64,000 bases of DNA. It comes from Bacteroidetes bacterium HLUCCA01 (GTDB taxonomy: Bacteria > Bacteroidota > Rhodothermia > Balneolales > HLUCCA01). Shown here piece after piece: positions 1-9,402 of the stretch. The notes beneath the pieces are model-generated. The model searched no databases, was not told where the DNA came from, and saw nothing but the letters and a program-made list of their open reading frames with translations. Each line of letters begins with the position of its first letter. The first letter of the stretch is position 1. The DNA is taken from assembly GCA_001314545.1 (NCBI GenBank), contig LIHN01000018.1, positions 216,247-280,246 on the forward strand, given 5' to 3'. The translations under genes and the position numbers were made by a program.

Positions 1-182
1 GGTCGGGCAAGGGTCAACGGTACAGTGTAGTATTTCAGATTCAACCTGCACATTGGCTCAGGATTCGGGCTAAGGCTGGTCGAACCCTGTATAATGACCG
101 TTTTGCAGTAGGCAGCGGTCGGGATCAGACACACGGACCTGCCCGGCTGGATTTGGGCCTGCAGCTGCTTACTCAATTTTAA
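1..182 (+). CDS. C-terminal end of a probable outer-membrane beta-barrel protein (partial)
   Basis: The frame is open from base 3 to a TAA at 180-182 and encodes the last 59 residues of a protein that begins outside the window. The fragment alternates polar and hydrophobic residues and ends in LDLGLQLLTQF with a terminal Phe, the usual signature of an outer-membrane barrel strand recognised by BamA. The stretch RAKAGRTLYNDRFAVGSG resembles, from memory, the C-terminal barrel of large helix-hairpin-helix (ComEA-like) proteins of Bacteroidota, but too little is present to name it. It converges on the histidine kinase gene with a 34-base gap. Confidence 0.55.
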   Translation, partial: SGKGQRYSVVFQIQPAHWLRIRAKAGRTLYNDRFAVGSGRDQTHGPARLDLGLQLLTQF

Positions 183-216
183 ACTGTTGGACGGCACAAA
201 ATGAAATCATGCCAAA

Positions 217-1605
217 TCAATTGGTAGTGAGTTCGAACCAAAAGGAGGTACCTGTTCCCGGTTTACTCTCCACGTGAATAGCGGCTCCATGAGCATCCAA
301 TATACTTTTGACAACAGACAATCCTAGTCCCGTCCCGCCTTTATCGCGCGAACGCGCTTTATCAGTACGATAAAACCGATCGAAAAGCCGGGGCATGTGT
401 TCTTCAGAAATACCAATCCCGGTATCATAGACTGCTATGCGTACTTTTTTTCCCTGCTGTTCATAGCGAAGACCAATTTCTCCGGAAGCCGTGTACTTAA
501 TAGCGTTGGAAATCAAATTATCCAAAACCTGTTCAATCTTTCCCGCATCGGCCAGTACACGACAAGAGGTTTGCTGGATTCTGATTTGCAAATTTTTAGC
601 CTGGGCTTCTTCTTCGTATAAAGCCGCCAGTCGCGTTGTAATTCGCTGCAGATCAAACCACTGCGACTGTATGAAATTCTGGTCGGAGTCGTACCGCTGC
701 AGGGTCAGCAAATCTTTGAAAAGCGCACCGATACGCTCGGCCTGAGTTCGGGCATTCTGAATGTATTTTTGCTGTTTTTCAGGGTCAAGCCCACCCACCT
801 GAAGCAACTCCATGGAAGCATTGATTGTATGAAGTGGATTTCGGATTTCATGGGTTATATCCGCAAAAAACTGCGATTGTTTCTCATAAATAATGGCAAG
901 TCGTTCATTATCCTTGCGAAGCTGATCAGCCATATGATTGATGGATCTGGCAAGTTCGGCGTACTCCTCACTCTGATCATCCAGATTAATATGCTCGGTA
1001 TGACCATCTGCAATACGCTGCGCACCGTCCTTGAGTCGTAAAATAGGCCGCGACATATACCGCGCAAAAACGGTACTGACCAACAGAATAATGGCGATAG
1101 AAATAAACATCCCACTATAAATAATCCACCGTATGGTGGTAATCGGCTCGTAAATAGTCTCCTTTAGTTGGGCAACCCGCAGAAAACCCAGCTCCAGGTC
1201 CGGACTCATAAGTGAATGAAAAACATACAATCCCTCGTTCGACCTCTCATTGATCAAGGCCGCATCACCCATGTAAACCTGCATCTGAAGCGAATCGGTA
1301 AGCAGGGCATCCCGGTCATCCAGCAGCGCTCCGCCTTCCCCGTAAACCACAACACCATCCCCGTCATATACCGTAATCTCATAACCGGACACTTCTTCAA
1401 GGGTATTCAGCCGGGTCATAAACTGTCCGTCCCGGGGAAATTCCTGAATCGTAAGTGCCAGCCATCGAGCCTGCTCCTGAATGGTCTGCTGCCCTTCCTG
1501 TAAAAGGTAATTTCGGATAAACATGATGGCATAACTACTCACGGCGGTCACACCAAAAATGAGCAGGCTGATAAACGTAAGCGATAGTTTCGTTCGGATT
1601 TTCAT
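217..1605 (-). CDS. Membrane sensor histidine kinase (HAMP, HisKA, HATPase_c)
   Basis: A 462-residue inner-membrane kinase that should autophosphorylate on His and pass phosphate to the response regulator encoded just upstream on the same strand. Visible parts in order: TM1 at about residues 8-30, an extracytoplasmic sensor region of about 125 residues, TM2 at about 159-181, HAMP (RYMSRPILRLKDGAQRIADG), a HisKA box with His252 in ITHEIRNP, an N box (LDNLISNAIKYT), G1 (YDTGIGI) and G2 (GTGLGLSVV). The long sensor loop has no domain I can name. The regulator-kinase order with a 179-base gap suggests one transcript starting ahead of the regulator. The signal sensed cannot be told from sequence. 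Confidence 0.93.
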   Translation of the reverse strand: MKIRTKLSLTFISLLIFGVTAVSSYAIMFIRNYLLQEGQQTIQEQARWLALTIQEFPRDGQFMTRLNTLEEVSGYEITVYDGDGVVVYGEGGALLDDRDALLTDSLQMQVYMGDAALINERSNEGLYVFHSLMSPDLELGFLRVAQLKETIYEPITTIRWIIYSGMFISIAIILLVSTVFARYMSRPILRLKDGAQRIADGHTEHINLDDQSEEYAELARSINHMADQLRKDNERLAIIYEKQSQFFADITHEIRNPLHTINASMELLQVGGLDPEKQQKYIQNARTQAERIGALFKDLLTLQRYDSDQNFIQSQWFDLQRITTRLAALYEEEAQAKNLQIRIQQTSCRVLADAGKIEQVLDNLISNAIKYTASGEIGLRYEQQGKKVRIAVYDTGIGISEEHMPRLFDRFYRTDKARSRDKGGTGLGLSVVKSILDAHGAAIHVESKPGTGTSFWFELTTN

Positions 1606-1784
1606 CAGGTTCGGATACGTGAAAGGTTAACAAATTGAACCACAGCAGATAACCGCTGGCGCCCGGGGCGAGACCCGTTGATACAGGGAGAGCCGGCACC
1701 GGCAGGCAGGAACCGTGACATCATATTTAGCAGAAAGCGGCGGAGTATAGCCAAAATCCAACCCGATACCATACCGTTTAAATG

Positions 1785-2507
1785 CTATTGCAGCTCACGG
1801 TCAATACCGTACCCCTGCCCGCGGTATGTGCGGATAATCCGGCCGGCTTCACCCAGTTTCAAACGGATATTTTTTACATGCACATCAACGGTACGATCGA
1901 ACACGAAGGACTCATCATCACTGATGAAATCCAAAATCTCCTGGCGGGTAAACACCTTTTTGGGATTTCGCATAAGCAGTTCGAGCAAACTGAATTCCCG
2001 GGCAGTGAGCTCAACAGACGCACGACCATTATACACGGTATACGCTGAGCGGTTTAGTTCAACACCATCGATTTTAATCAGGCTCTGTTCGGCAACAGGC
2101 CGGGACTCAACAGTCGATGTTGATCGGCGGCGCAGTAATGAGCGAATATGAGCCAGAATGAGATTTAAACTGGCAGGCTTTCCGATATAATCATCCGCAC
2201 CAAGACTCAATCCGGCAATTTCGTCCTGCTCTTCATCTTTGGCAGTCAGAAAAATCACCGGAATCTCACGCAATCCGGGATGTCTACGGATGGTACTGCA
2301 CAGTTCCCGTCCGTCAGCACCCGGTACCATAATATCCAGCACGGCCAAATCCAACTGTAAATCCGGATTATCCAAAAAACGCAATGCTTCAGCACCATCC
2401 AGAAAACACACCACATTGAAACCATTCATTTCCAAAAAAGTGGTGAGCATTTCGGCAGAATCCGCCTCGTCTTCAACCAGTAAAATTCGATGGGCAGCCT
2501 TGCTCAT
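1785..2507 (-). CDS. OmpR/PhoB-family response regulator
   Basis: A 240-residue DNA-binding regulator, partner of the adjacent kinase. The N-terminal receiver has the acidic pocket (VEDE), phospho-acceptor Asp58 in LAVLDIMVPG, and the conserved Thr/Lys switch residues (FLTAKD). The C-terminal winged helix is typical of the family (LTAREFSLLELLMRNP, then VDVHVKNIRLKLG and YRGQGYGI). The frame extends two codons further to a GTG at 2513, but the ATG at 2507 (MSKAAHRILLVEDE) fits the family better. A TATCTTTG element lies 34 bases upstream of this start. Confidence 0.94.
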   Translation of the reverse strand: MSKAAHRILLVEDEADSAEMLTTFLEMNGFNVVCFLDGAEALRFLDNPDLQLDLAVLDIMVPGADGRELCSTIRRHPGLREIPVIFLTAKDEEQDEIAGLSLGADDYIGKPASLNLILAHIRSLLRRRSTSTVESRPVAEQSLIKIDGVELNRSAYTVYNGRASVELTAREFSLLELLMRNPKKVFTRQEILDFISDDESFVFDRTVDVHVKNIRLKLGEAGRIIRTYRGQGYGIDRELQ

Positions 2508-2540
2508 GATCACAACGTGTTAAGAATATATATTTCAGGG

Positions 2541-2548
2541 CAAAGATA
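2541..2548 (-). promoter_or_regulatory. Candidate -7 element (TAnnTTTG) for the OmpR-type regulator
   Basis: On the minus strand this reads TATCTTTG, an exact match to the Bacteroidota -7 consensus TAnnTTTG, placed to give a leader of about 27 bases before the regulator start. I see no convincing TTTG at -33, so this is a tentative call. Confidence 0.35.
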
Positions 2549-2627
2549 GCATTTAAGCAGGTAAACGATGTAAAAATCCGATACATTCCCACATTCCAAC
2601 CCCCTCTGACCGAAATCACTGCTGACC

Positions 2628-3437
2628 ATGACCTACTATCTGAACAAAACCGTCTGGGTTACCGGCGCATCATCGGGCATCGGGGAAGCCCTGATACCCG
2701 ACCTGCTGGCAGCCGGAGCCAATGTAATTTTGTCGGCCCGCCGTGACACAGAACTGCAACGGGTTTTCACAGCAAATGGAGGCGATGCAACCCGTATGAT
2801 GATACTTCCGATGGATGTGGCCCGGCACCACGAACTCTCAGAAAAAACAAAACGGGCACTGGCGTGGAAAGGGAACATCGACATCCTGATCAATAATGCC
2901 GGCGTATCACAACGTGCCTTTGCGCACGACACCACCCTGGAAATTGAAAAAAAGCTCTTTGACATCAATTATTTTGGTACCGTAGAGCTCACCCGGACCC
3001 TGCTTCCCCACATGATGCAACGCCAGCAGGGTCATATTGTGGTCATCAGCAGTGTACTGGGAAAAATGAGTGTCCCCCTACGTTCCACCTACTGCTCAAG
3101 CAAACACGCCCTGCATGGATATTTCGACGCCCTCAGAGCCGAGCTGAAACAAAAAAATATCACAGTCACCCTGGTTTGTCCGGGTTATATCAAGACCGAA
3201 GTTTCCGTGAACGCTTTCAAGGCAGACGGCAGCAAACACGCCACTCTCGATTCTTCCCAGGCCAAAGGGATGCCGGCCGATGTTTTCTCCGGCAAAATGC
3301 TGCGTAAGGTTGCAGCCCGCCGGCAGGAATTCAATATCGGCGGACCCGAAATCTATGCAATCTATATCAAACGACTCCTGCCCGCCCTCATTGCCGCCAT
3401 CATACCAAGGCTGTCACCCATAATCCGCAAATTCTAA
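2628..3437 (+). CDS. Short-chain dehydrogenase/reductase (SDR family)
   Basis: A 269-residue classical SDR expected to carry out NAD(P)-dependent oxidoreduction of an unknown alcohol or ketone. It shows the nucleotide-binding motif TGASSGIGE (residues 12-20), the structural NNAG (89-92), catalytic Ser at about 141-142, and the YxxxK pair Tyr155/Lys159 in STYCSSKHA. An Arg-rich segment after beta-2 (LSARRD) suggests NADP preference. A hydrophobic C-terminal tail (LLPALIAAIIPRL) could bind membrane, as in the DHRS7-like subgroup. It is not obviously linked in function to ilvD downstream, which has its own 124-base upstream gap. Confidence 0.9.
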   Translation: MTYYLNKTVWVTGASSGIGEALIPDLLAAGANVILSARRDTELQRVFTANGGDATRMMILPMDVARHHELSEKTKRALAWKGNIDILINNAGVSQRAFAHDTTLEIEKKLFDINYFGTVELTRTLLPHMMQRQQGHIVVISSVLGKMSVPLRSTYCSSKHALHGYFDALRAELKQKNITVTLVCPGYIKTEVSVNAFKADGSKHATLDSSQAKGMPADVFSGKMLRKVAARRQEFNIGGPEIYAIYIKRLLPALIAAIIPRLSPIIRKF

Positions 3438-3561
3438 CACCCCGGGGCAAAGGGGAAAAATTGACCGGATTTCATCACATTCACATGGATAATTTCTGGC
3501 GAAACTCTCATATTGCCCTACCCCATGGAATTGTCATCTCAAAAGTTAGGGAAATATTGTT

Positions 3562-5235
3562 ATGTCAAAAGATCATCTTCGCCGCCATTCATCCGTAGTT
3601 GTAGACGGAGTCGACCGGGCTCCCAGCAGAGCCATGCTTCGCGCTGTGGGCTTCTCCGACCCCGATTTCAAAAAACCACAGGTAGGCATCGCCTCCACCT
3701 GGAGTATGGTAACCCCATGCAATATGCATATCAATATCCTGGCCGATGAAGCATCGCGGTCCGTCAATGCGGCCGGAGGCAAAGGGGTCGTGTTCAACAC
3801 CATCGCCGTATCGGACGGTATCTCCATGGGAACACCCGGTATGCGATATTCACTGGTTTCCCGTGAAGTCATTTGTGATTCCATTGAAGCCGTAACCCAG
3901 GGGCAGGGTTTTGACGGACTTATAACCATCGGCGGGTGCGACAAAAACATGCCCGGTTGCGTAATGGCCATGGTTCGTGTAAACCGGCCGTCGGTCTTCA
4001 TCTACGGGGGAACCATTCAACCCGGAGCCCACCGCCGCGATATTGTCTCCGTTTTTGAAGCAGTCGGAGCACATGCCAAAGGCGATATCGATGACGAGCA
4101 GCTCCATGAGGTGGAGTCCACCGCCATTCCGGGTCCCGGATCCTGCGGGGGGATGTATACCGCCAATACCATGGCATCTGCTATCGAAGCCATGGGGCTC
4201 AGCCTTCCCAACAGCTCGGCACAGGAGGCCGTATCTGACAATAAAAAAGACGACTGCGACCGGGCAGGCCGGGCCGTTCTGAATCTGATTGAAAAGAATA
4301 TCCGCCCATCGGATATCCTGACAAAAAAATCGCTCGAGAATGCCATTACCGTTGTCATTGCCCTGGGCGGATCAACCAACGCCGTGCTTCATCTTCTGGC
4401 GATTGCCCATACGGCCGGCATCAACCTTACCTTACATGACTTCACACGAATTGGCGAACGAACTCCGGTTCTGGCCGATTTGAAACCCAGCGGGAAGTAC
4501 CTGATGTCTGAACTCATCGAAATCGGCGGAATACAGCCGCTGATGAAAACCCTGCTTGACAAAGGCTTACTCCATGGCGACTGCCTCACGGTAACCGGCA
4601 AGACCATGGCTGAAAACCTGCAGGATGTGCAACCTTACCCGGAAAATCAGGACATCGTTCGCGGCTTCGATAATCCGGTAAAGAAAAACTCCCATTTGGT
4701 CATCCTGCACGGAAATCTGGCCCCAGGTGGTGCCGTAGCCAAAATCAGTGGCAAGGAAGGAGTGGAATTTACCGGAAAAGCCCGTGTATTCGACTCCGAG
4801 GAAGTCGCCTTGAAATCAATCCTGGACGGGGGGGTTCAAAAAGGCGATGTACTGGTAATCCGTTGTGAAGGACCGGTAGGAGGACCCGGAATGCGGGAAA
4901 TGCTGTCCCCCACCTCCGCCATCATGGGCAAAGGATTAGGCAAAGACGTGGCACTGATAACCGATGGGCGTTTTTCGGGTGGATCACATGGTTTCGTGGT
5001 AGGACATGTAACACCCGAGGCCGCCGTCGGCGGACCCATAGCCCTGGTTCGCGATGGAGACACCATCACTATTGACGCTGAAAACCGGAAAATCAATGTG
5101 GATGTCAGTCCGGAAGAGCTGGAGCAACGCAAAGCCGCCTGGACCCCGCCCGAACCACCCGGCCGCGGATTGCTGGCTAAGTACGCCCGTCAGGTACAAT
5201 CAGCCTCGGAAGGCGCCGTAACCGATAAATTCTGA
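3562..5235 (+). CDS. ilvD: Dihydroxy-acid dehydratase
   Basis: This 557-residue enzyme dehydrates 2,3-dihydroxy-isovalerate and 2,3-dihydroxy-3-methylvalerate, the penultimate step of valine and isoleucine synthesis. The three Fe-S ligand cysteines are visible: Cys53 in TPCN, Cys126 in GGCDKNMPG and Cys195 in [14 protein letters not shown]. The length and the closely spaced CDKNMPGC segment fit the [2Fe-2S] type of the IlvD/Edd family. The C-terminal half carries the family signature [14 protein letters not shown]. No other ilv or leu gene is in the window, so it stands alone here. The upstream gap shows no leader peptide or attenuator I could recognise. Confidence 0.97.
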   Translation: MSKDHLRRHSSVVVDGVDRAPSRAMLRAVGFSDPDFKKPQVGIASTWSMVTPCNMHINILADEASRSVNAAGGKGVVFNTIAVSDGISMGTPGMRYSLVSREVICDSIEAVTQGQGFDGLITIGGCDKNMPGCVMAMVRVNRPSVFIYGGTIQPGAHRRDIVSVFEAVGAHAKGDIDDEQLHEVESTAIPGPGSCGGMYTANTMASAIEAMGLSLPNSSAQEAVSDNKKDDCDRAGRAVLNLIEKNIRPSDILTKKSLENAITVVIALGGSTNAVLHLLAIAHTAGINLTLHDFTRIGERTPVLADLKPSGKYLMSELIEIGGIQPLMKTLLDKGLLHGDCLTVTGKTMAENLQDVQPYPENQDIVRGFDNPVKKNSHLVILHGNLAPGGAVAKISGKEGVEFTGKARVFDSEEVALKSILDGGVQKGDVLVIRCEGPVGGPGMREMLSPTSAIMGKGLGKDVALITDGRFSGGSHGFVVGHVTPEAAVGGPIALVRDGDTITIDAENRKINVDVSPEELEQRKAAWTPPEPPGRGLLAKYARQVQSASEGAVTDKF

Positions 5236-5278
5236 TTCCCAACGGCTTCCCTTCCGGTTGTCTGCGCGTAGCCCCTGC

Positions 5279-6436
5279 TTACAGTTGCTCTACAATCAAA
5301 ATGTTGGAAACAGCCCGCTGTCCGGTAGCGTCAGATGGGCTGTTTACAATTTCTTCGCCCACCACCATGGTCGTAGAACCGCCTCCATCCAGATTTACTG
5401 CATCCCAGGCGCCTAATTCAAGCAGGAAAGCGGCCATCTCCGGAAAATTCATCCCCACGCTGCCGGCCTGCCGGCCGTCAACAGTCCCCAGCCATATCGT
5501 TCCACGGTCCTGACTAACCGCAACAAAGGTACGCGGATGACGGTTTTGAAGAAATGCCTCCCCGATTCCCTCGGTTTCGGTATTCTCCGCCGTTGCATCG
5601 GACCCTTCGCGCAGAATGCGTCCGCCGCCGCCGATAACCTGTGTGATCCCGGTGTAGGCCCCTTCATTGATACCCAGCGAGACCGTAATTTCGGTGCCTG
5701 TCTGCAGAGCCGCATACCCCTCAAAATCCGGGTGTTCCGGACCTACGCTGATCACAAAAGGATGACCGGATCCGGCATAACCATCGTGGCGGTTAGCAAC
5801 ACGCATGGATACCTGGTTACCGGCCAGCCAGTTAACCGACCCAATTGGCTCCACTATCAGCTCCACCCCGGAACTGTCGCTGCGGGAAGTGTCCAATCCG
5901 TAGTAACCGTTGTAAAACATGGCCTGATCAGTCGCACGATGTCGGTTGACACCGGTAAGCGATAAACGGGTTGTTTCATCTATCGTCACCGATCCGCTGA
6001 AACGAACCGGATCGAAGTGAACCCCTCCCTCCTGGTCGATCAGCACATGAGAGCGCCGGCTGGAAACACCGTAAACCCACTGTCCGTCGGTGACCTGGGA
6101 GCCGATGGGAAGTGTAGACTGAAAACTGTAGAAATCGGCATTGATTCCGGCCAGAACATCACGCCCCTGATCACGGGCATCGGCCATTTGCAACGAGGTT
6201 TGCAGCAGTCCGCCTGACCGCCAGGCAACCAGGTTGACATCGGCACGCGTGCGGTCAATTTCGATAATATCCAGCGTGAAGGGCCCCTCCAGCTCATAGG
6301 AGAGGTAACGAACTCCGCGGACCAGCTCATCATCACTGAGACGATCGGTTGCCCCGAAAGTGACGATGGCAGCAGCAGACAGCGACGTCAACAGCAATAC
6401 CGCAAAAACCTGAGAAACAATGCGTTTAAAGGACAT
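5279..6436 (-). CDS. Exported phosphodiester glycosidase family protein (NAGPA domain)
   Basis: A 385-residue secreted protein of the family of the mammalian GlcNAc-1-phosphodiester alpha-N-acetylglucosaminidase (uncovering enzyme), which removes a sugar from a sugar-1-phosphodiester. The N-terminus MSFKRIVSQVFAVLLLTSLSAAA is a signal peptide or anchor. Family landmarks are INADFY, the PRTFVAVSQD segment and the C-terminal NLDGGGSTTMVV. The frame extends 10 codons upstream to a TTG at 6466, but the ATG at 6436 directly opens the signal peptide. Natural substrates in bacteria are largely unknown. It is convergent with ilvD and separated from it by 43 bases with no clear terminator. Confidence 0.85.
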   Translation of the reverse strand: MSFKRIVSQVFAVLLLTSLSAAAIVTFGATDRLSDDELVRGVRYLSYELEGPFTLDIIEIDRTRADVNLVAWRSGGLLQTSLQMADARDQGRDVLAGINADFYSFQSTLPIGSQVTDGQWVYGVSSRRSHVLIDQEGGVHFDPVRFSGSVTIDETTRLSLTGVNRHRATDQAMFYNGYYGLDTSRSDSSGVELIVEPIGSVNWLAGNQVSMRVANRHDGYAGSGHPFVISVGPEHPDFEGYAALQTGTEITVSLGINEGAYTGITQVIGGGGRILREGSDATAENTETEGIGEAFLQNRHPRTFVAVSQDRGTIWLGTVDGRQAGSVGMNFPEMAAFLLELGAWDAVNLDGGGSTTMVVGEEIVNSPSDATGQRAVSNILIVEQL

Positions 6437-6523
6437 GATAAAAACCTGAAAATCGTTAACATTCAATCGGAACTGACCAAAAAGTAGCCGGATGCATGCA
6501 GGAAAACAAATGCAGGCTGGACT

Positions 6524-6531
6524 TAATTTTG
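6524..6531 (+). promoter_or_regulatory. Candidate -7 element (TAATTTTG) for ddl
   Basis: An exact TAnnTTTG match 37 bases before the ddl ATG, in the divergent gap between the glycosidase and ddl. No clear -33 TTTG is seen at the expected distance, so confidence is moderate. Confidence 0.4.
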
Positions 6532-6568
6532 TGTATCTTGAACCAAAACTCCCAAGAAAATCACCTAT

Positions 6569-7756
6569 ATGCCTAAAAAAACAGTACTTGTGGCCTTCGG
6601 AGGCGTTTCACCAGAACACGAAGTAGCTGTACTAACGGCCATGCAGGCCATCCAGGCTCTGCCCACCGACTTTCAAACAATCCCCCTGTACATTGCCAAG
6701 TCGGGTAAATGGTTCACCGGAGAGGTTTTACTGGACCTCGAACAGTACAAAGACCTGCCGGCTCTGGAAAGGAAAACCGTACCCTGTACCCTCGCCCGTA
6801 ACGATGCAGGCCAGGCGGTACTGATGGAAACCCGAAGCGCTTTCTGGTCGAAGCCCCGAACCCACCCTGTACACATCGTATTACCCGCCTTTCATGGGGC
6901 AGATGGAGAAAATGGAGCTTTTCAGGGTATTTGTGAGTTATTTGGTCTTCCCTACGCCGGTTCAGGCGTGATGGGATCAGCGCTGGGTATGAACAAATAC
7001 GCTGCCAAGCAGATTTGCCGCGCCAACGGATTCCCGGTGGTTCCGGATGTAGCATTTTTTGAACCGGAATGGTCGGAACGACGTGATGAAATTCTGGACC
7101 GGTGCTCTGAGTTGAGTTTCCCGCTCTATGTCAAGCCGGTAAGCCTCGGCAGCAGTATCGGGGTAGCACGGGTCACCGACCGTCAGTCACTGATACTGGC
7201 CGTAGAAACCGCATTCCGCTACGATCATCATATCATTGTTGAAAAAGCTATACACCCCTTGCGCGAAATCAATTGCTCTGTGCTGGGATCCCCGGATCAA
7301 TGCAAAGCCAGTGTGCTGGAACAACCCGTTGGCAGCGATGCGTTTCTGAGTTTTCAGGATAAGTATCAGCGCGGCGATGCAGCCAAAGGTATGGCTTCGG
7401 CAGACCGCCTCATTCCCGCCCCCATCGACGAGGAGAAAACCGGACAGATCCGGGCATTGGCATGTAAAATATTTACTGCCCTGGAATGTTCCGGGGTCGC
7501 CCGACTCGATTTTCTGCTGAATGATGCCAGCGGCGAGGTATTCTTCAACGAAATTAATACCATCCCCGGCTCATTCTCTTTCTACCTGTGGGATAAATCC
7601 GACATGAATTTCACTGAGCTGCTAGGTGAAATCCTGCACATTGCAGAAGAGCGTCACCGGCGTCAGACCGGTCGGGTACGCAGCTATGAAACCAATCTGC
7701 TCAGTGAGAAAGCAGCCCGGGGAATCAAAGGACTTAAAGGAACAAAAGCAAGATGA
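6569..7756 (+). CDS. ddl: D-alanine--D-alanine ligase
   Basis: A 395-residue ATP-grasp enzyme that joins two D-Ala for peptidoglycan precursor synthesis in the cytoplasm. The N-terminal GGVSPEHEVAVLTA is the first substrate loop, HGADGENGAFQG the second signature, and YVKPVSLGSSIGVARV the ATP-binding strand pair. FFNEINTIPGSFSFYLW carries the metal-binding Glu and Asn. The INTIPGS-FYLW form differs from the enterobacterial INTMPG-TSHS form and belongs to another recognised branch. A 20-residue basic tail follows the conserved core. D-Ala specificity, as against D-Ser or D-Lac, is inferred. Confidence 0.93.
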   Translation: MPKKTVLVAFGGVSPEHEVAVLTAMQAIQALPTDFQTIPLYIAKSGKWFTGEVLLDLEQYKDLPALERKTVPCTLARNDAGQAVLMETRSAFWSKPRTHPVHIVLPAFHGADGENGAFQGICELFGLPYAGSGVMGSALGMNKYAAKQICRANGFPVVPDVAFFEPEWSERRDEILDRCSELSFPLYVKPVSLGSSIGVARVTDRQSLILAVETAFRYDHHIIVEKAIHPLREINCSVLGSPDQCKASVLEQPVGSDAFLSFQDKYQRGDAAKGMASADRLIPAPIDEEKTGQIRALACKIFTALECSGVARLDFLLNDASGEVFFNEINTIPGSFSFYLWDKSDMNFTELLGEILHIAEERHRRQTGRVRSYETNLLSEKAARGIKGLKGTKAR

Positions 7757-7860
7757 GCTGCCATACTACCGGCCCACATGGCCTCGCATTTCTCTGAGAC
7801 AGGCACAAATCGCGGTCATCACATACAAAACGAACGACAATCCGCGTTTGTGCATTCATA

Positions 7861-9402
7861 ATGATACATTATTCCACTTATCCGAATTTCATGACGATAG
7901 CCAATCGCTTCCTCTCCGTCTTTTTCGCTGCCGCATTGCTTACAGCCTGCTCCGGTTCGACCGAAATTACCGTAGTAAATCAACCGGTAATCCGCCCGCA
8001 AACTGCTCCGGACAGGCCTGAAACCGGTCCCACCTCTGAGCAGACACTCCTGCGTATCGGTGAAACCGAGATGATTTATGGTCTGGATCCGTTGCTGGCA
8101 CAGACCAATGCCGGGAAACGACTCAGCGGCCTGATTTATCAGGGGTTGACGGGTCTGAATGCCGACGGCGAAGTAATTCCTCAGCTGGCCCAAAGCTGGG
8201 AGGTCAGCGATGATTCACTGGTCTATACGTTCCGTTTGCATCCGGAAGCAAGTTTTCATGATTCACCCCGATTTATAGACGGCAGAGGTCGATCCGTGCT
8301 GGCTTCCGATGTGAAAGCCAGCTTTGACAGAATGGCGTATCCGACGAATCCCGATATGGCTGCATCGCTGTTTGCACCCATTATTCAGGGGATGGAAGTT
8401 TTCAATAATGAACAGAGGCAGCTGCATATCGCCTCGCAGCGTTCCCTGAGCGGAATTCAGGGTATTGTTGCAATTGATGAGCAGACCGTCCGCTTCTACC
8501 TCACCGAACCCCAGCCACAATTTACCTACATGCTCGCTTCCCCGCTCGCCGGCATTGTTCCGCGCGAACTGGAAAGCACCCTGGCTCAACACCCTGTTGG
8601 AAGCGGACCTTATCGGTTTCAGCGCAGACAATCAGACACACTGTACGTGCTCAGTTACCACGAATCGTATTGGAAGGACGAAACAGAAACCTGGCCCGGC
8701 AGGGTTGAAATCAGACGATACGACAGCGAAACAGCGATTTTGAATGCATTGCGCCGTCATGATGCCGACATTGCACCCAACCTTTCTCCTCTGGCCAGGA
8801 TGACTGCTCTGGGTCGTGATGGTCAGCTCAAATCGGATATCCTGCCGGAATTTAAGATGATAGCCACCCAGGGCCGGGATTACCTTTCAATTTATGCCAA
8901 CCCGGCAAACCGCCTCGGGCTTAACGCAGACCAGACCGGCGCCGTTTTAAACATGCTCCCGGCTGATACACTTGCAGACCGTTTCAGTCATCTGGGACTT
9001 CGCGAAGTGAGTCGTTCACTGCCGGCACCATCGGCCGACTTTTCCCGGCTCCGCCTTGAATATGCAGGCCAGACCGGGCCGGTTCCCACCATAATCTTCT
9101 TTTTGAATAATTACGAAAGTTTCCTGGCACGAAATATTCACCAGCTAGCTCAAGATCAGCTTCCTGTGGCCATGGTCCGCAGCGGAGTAATCAGCCCTGA
9201 AATCACATGGTCAACCCAATACACATCCAACTACGAGAACCTCCCGGTAGAAAGCGCCCTGCTGCCCGATGAAATTCTGCGCATCGCCCCCACCCGTATC
9301 GCTGTGGTTCACAATAAGATTCAGGATCTGCACTTCAACACCAGTCCGTGGTGGTTGAATCTGGAAGGCGTTACGCTGAACACCACAACCCCGGTCCCAT
9401 GA
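7861..9402 (+). CDS. Lipoprotein solute-binding protein of the oligopeptide type (SBP_bac_5)
   Basis: A 513-residue predicted lipoprotein with a lipobox (LLTAC; Cys about residue 30 from the first ATG). A second ATG at 7891 gives a more compact signal peptide. The mature part follows the DppA/OppA fold: GLIYQGLTGLNADG, LAQSWEVSDDSLVYTFRL, the VLASDVKASFDR helix and PVGSGPYRF. Such proteins capture peptides, nickel or similar ligands for ABC importers. No permease or ATPase gene is nearby. Instead its TGA overlaps the nadK ATG (ATGA), so it is translationally coupled to a housekeeping enzyme. It could deliver to a distant transporter or act as a receptor. Confidence 0.85.
   Translation: MIHYSTYPNFMTIANRFLSVFFAAALLTACSGSTEITVVNQPVIRPQTAPDRPETGPTSEQTLLRIGETEMIYGLDPLLAQTNAGKRLSGLIYQGLTGLNADGEVIPQLAQSWEVSDDSLVYTFRLHPEASFHDSPRFIDGRGRSVLASDVKASFDRMAYPTNPDMAASLFAPIIQGMEVFNNEQRQLHIASQRSLSGIQGIVAIDEQTVRFYLTEPQPQFTYMLASPLAGIVPRELESTLAQHPVGSGPYRFQRRQSDTLYVLSYHESYWKDETETWPGRVEIRRYDSETAILNALRRHDADIAPNLSPLARMTALGRDGQLKSDILPEFKMIATQGRDYLSIYANPANRLGLNADQTGAVLNMLPADTLADRFSHLGLREVSRSLPAPSADFSRLRLEYAGQTGPVPTIIFFLNNYESFLARNIHQLAQDQLPVAMVRSGVISPEITWSTQYTSNYENLPVESALLPDEILRIAPTRIAVVHNKIQDLHFNTSPWWLNLEGVTLNTTTPVP

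Noticed and set aside
1678..2151. 157-residue plus-strand frame opposite the response regulator
   Set aside because: It mirrors the conserved DNA-binding domain on the other strand and has no features of its own.
3438..3561. Branched-chain amino acid leader peptide or riboswitch ahead of ilvD
   Set aside because: No run of Leu, Val or Ile codons and no terminator/antiterminator pair is visible.
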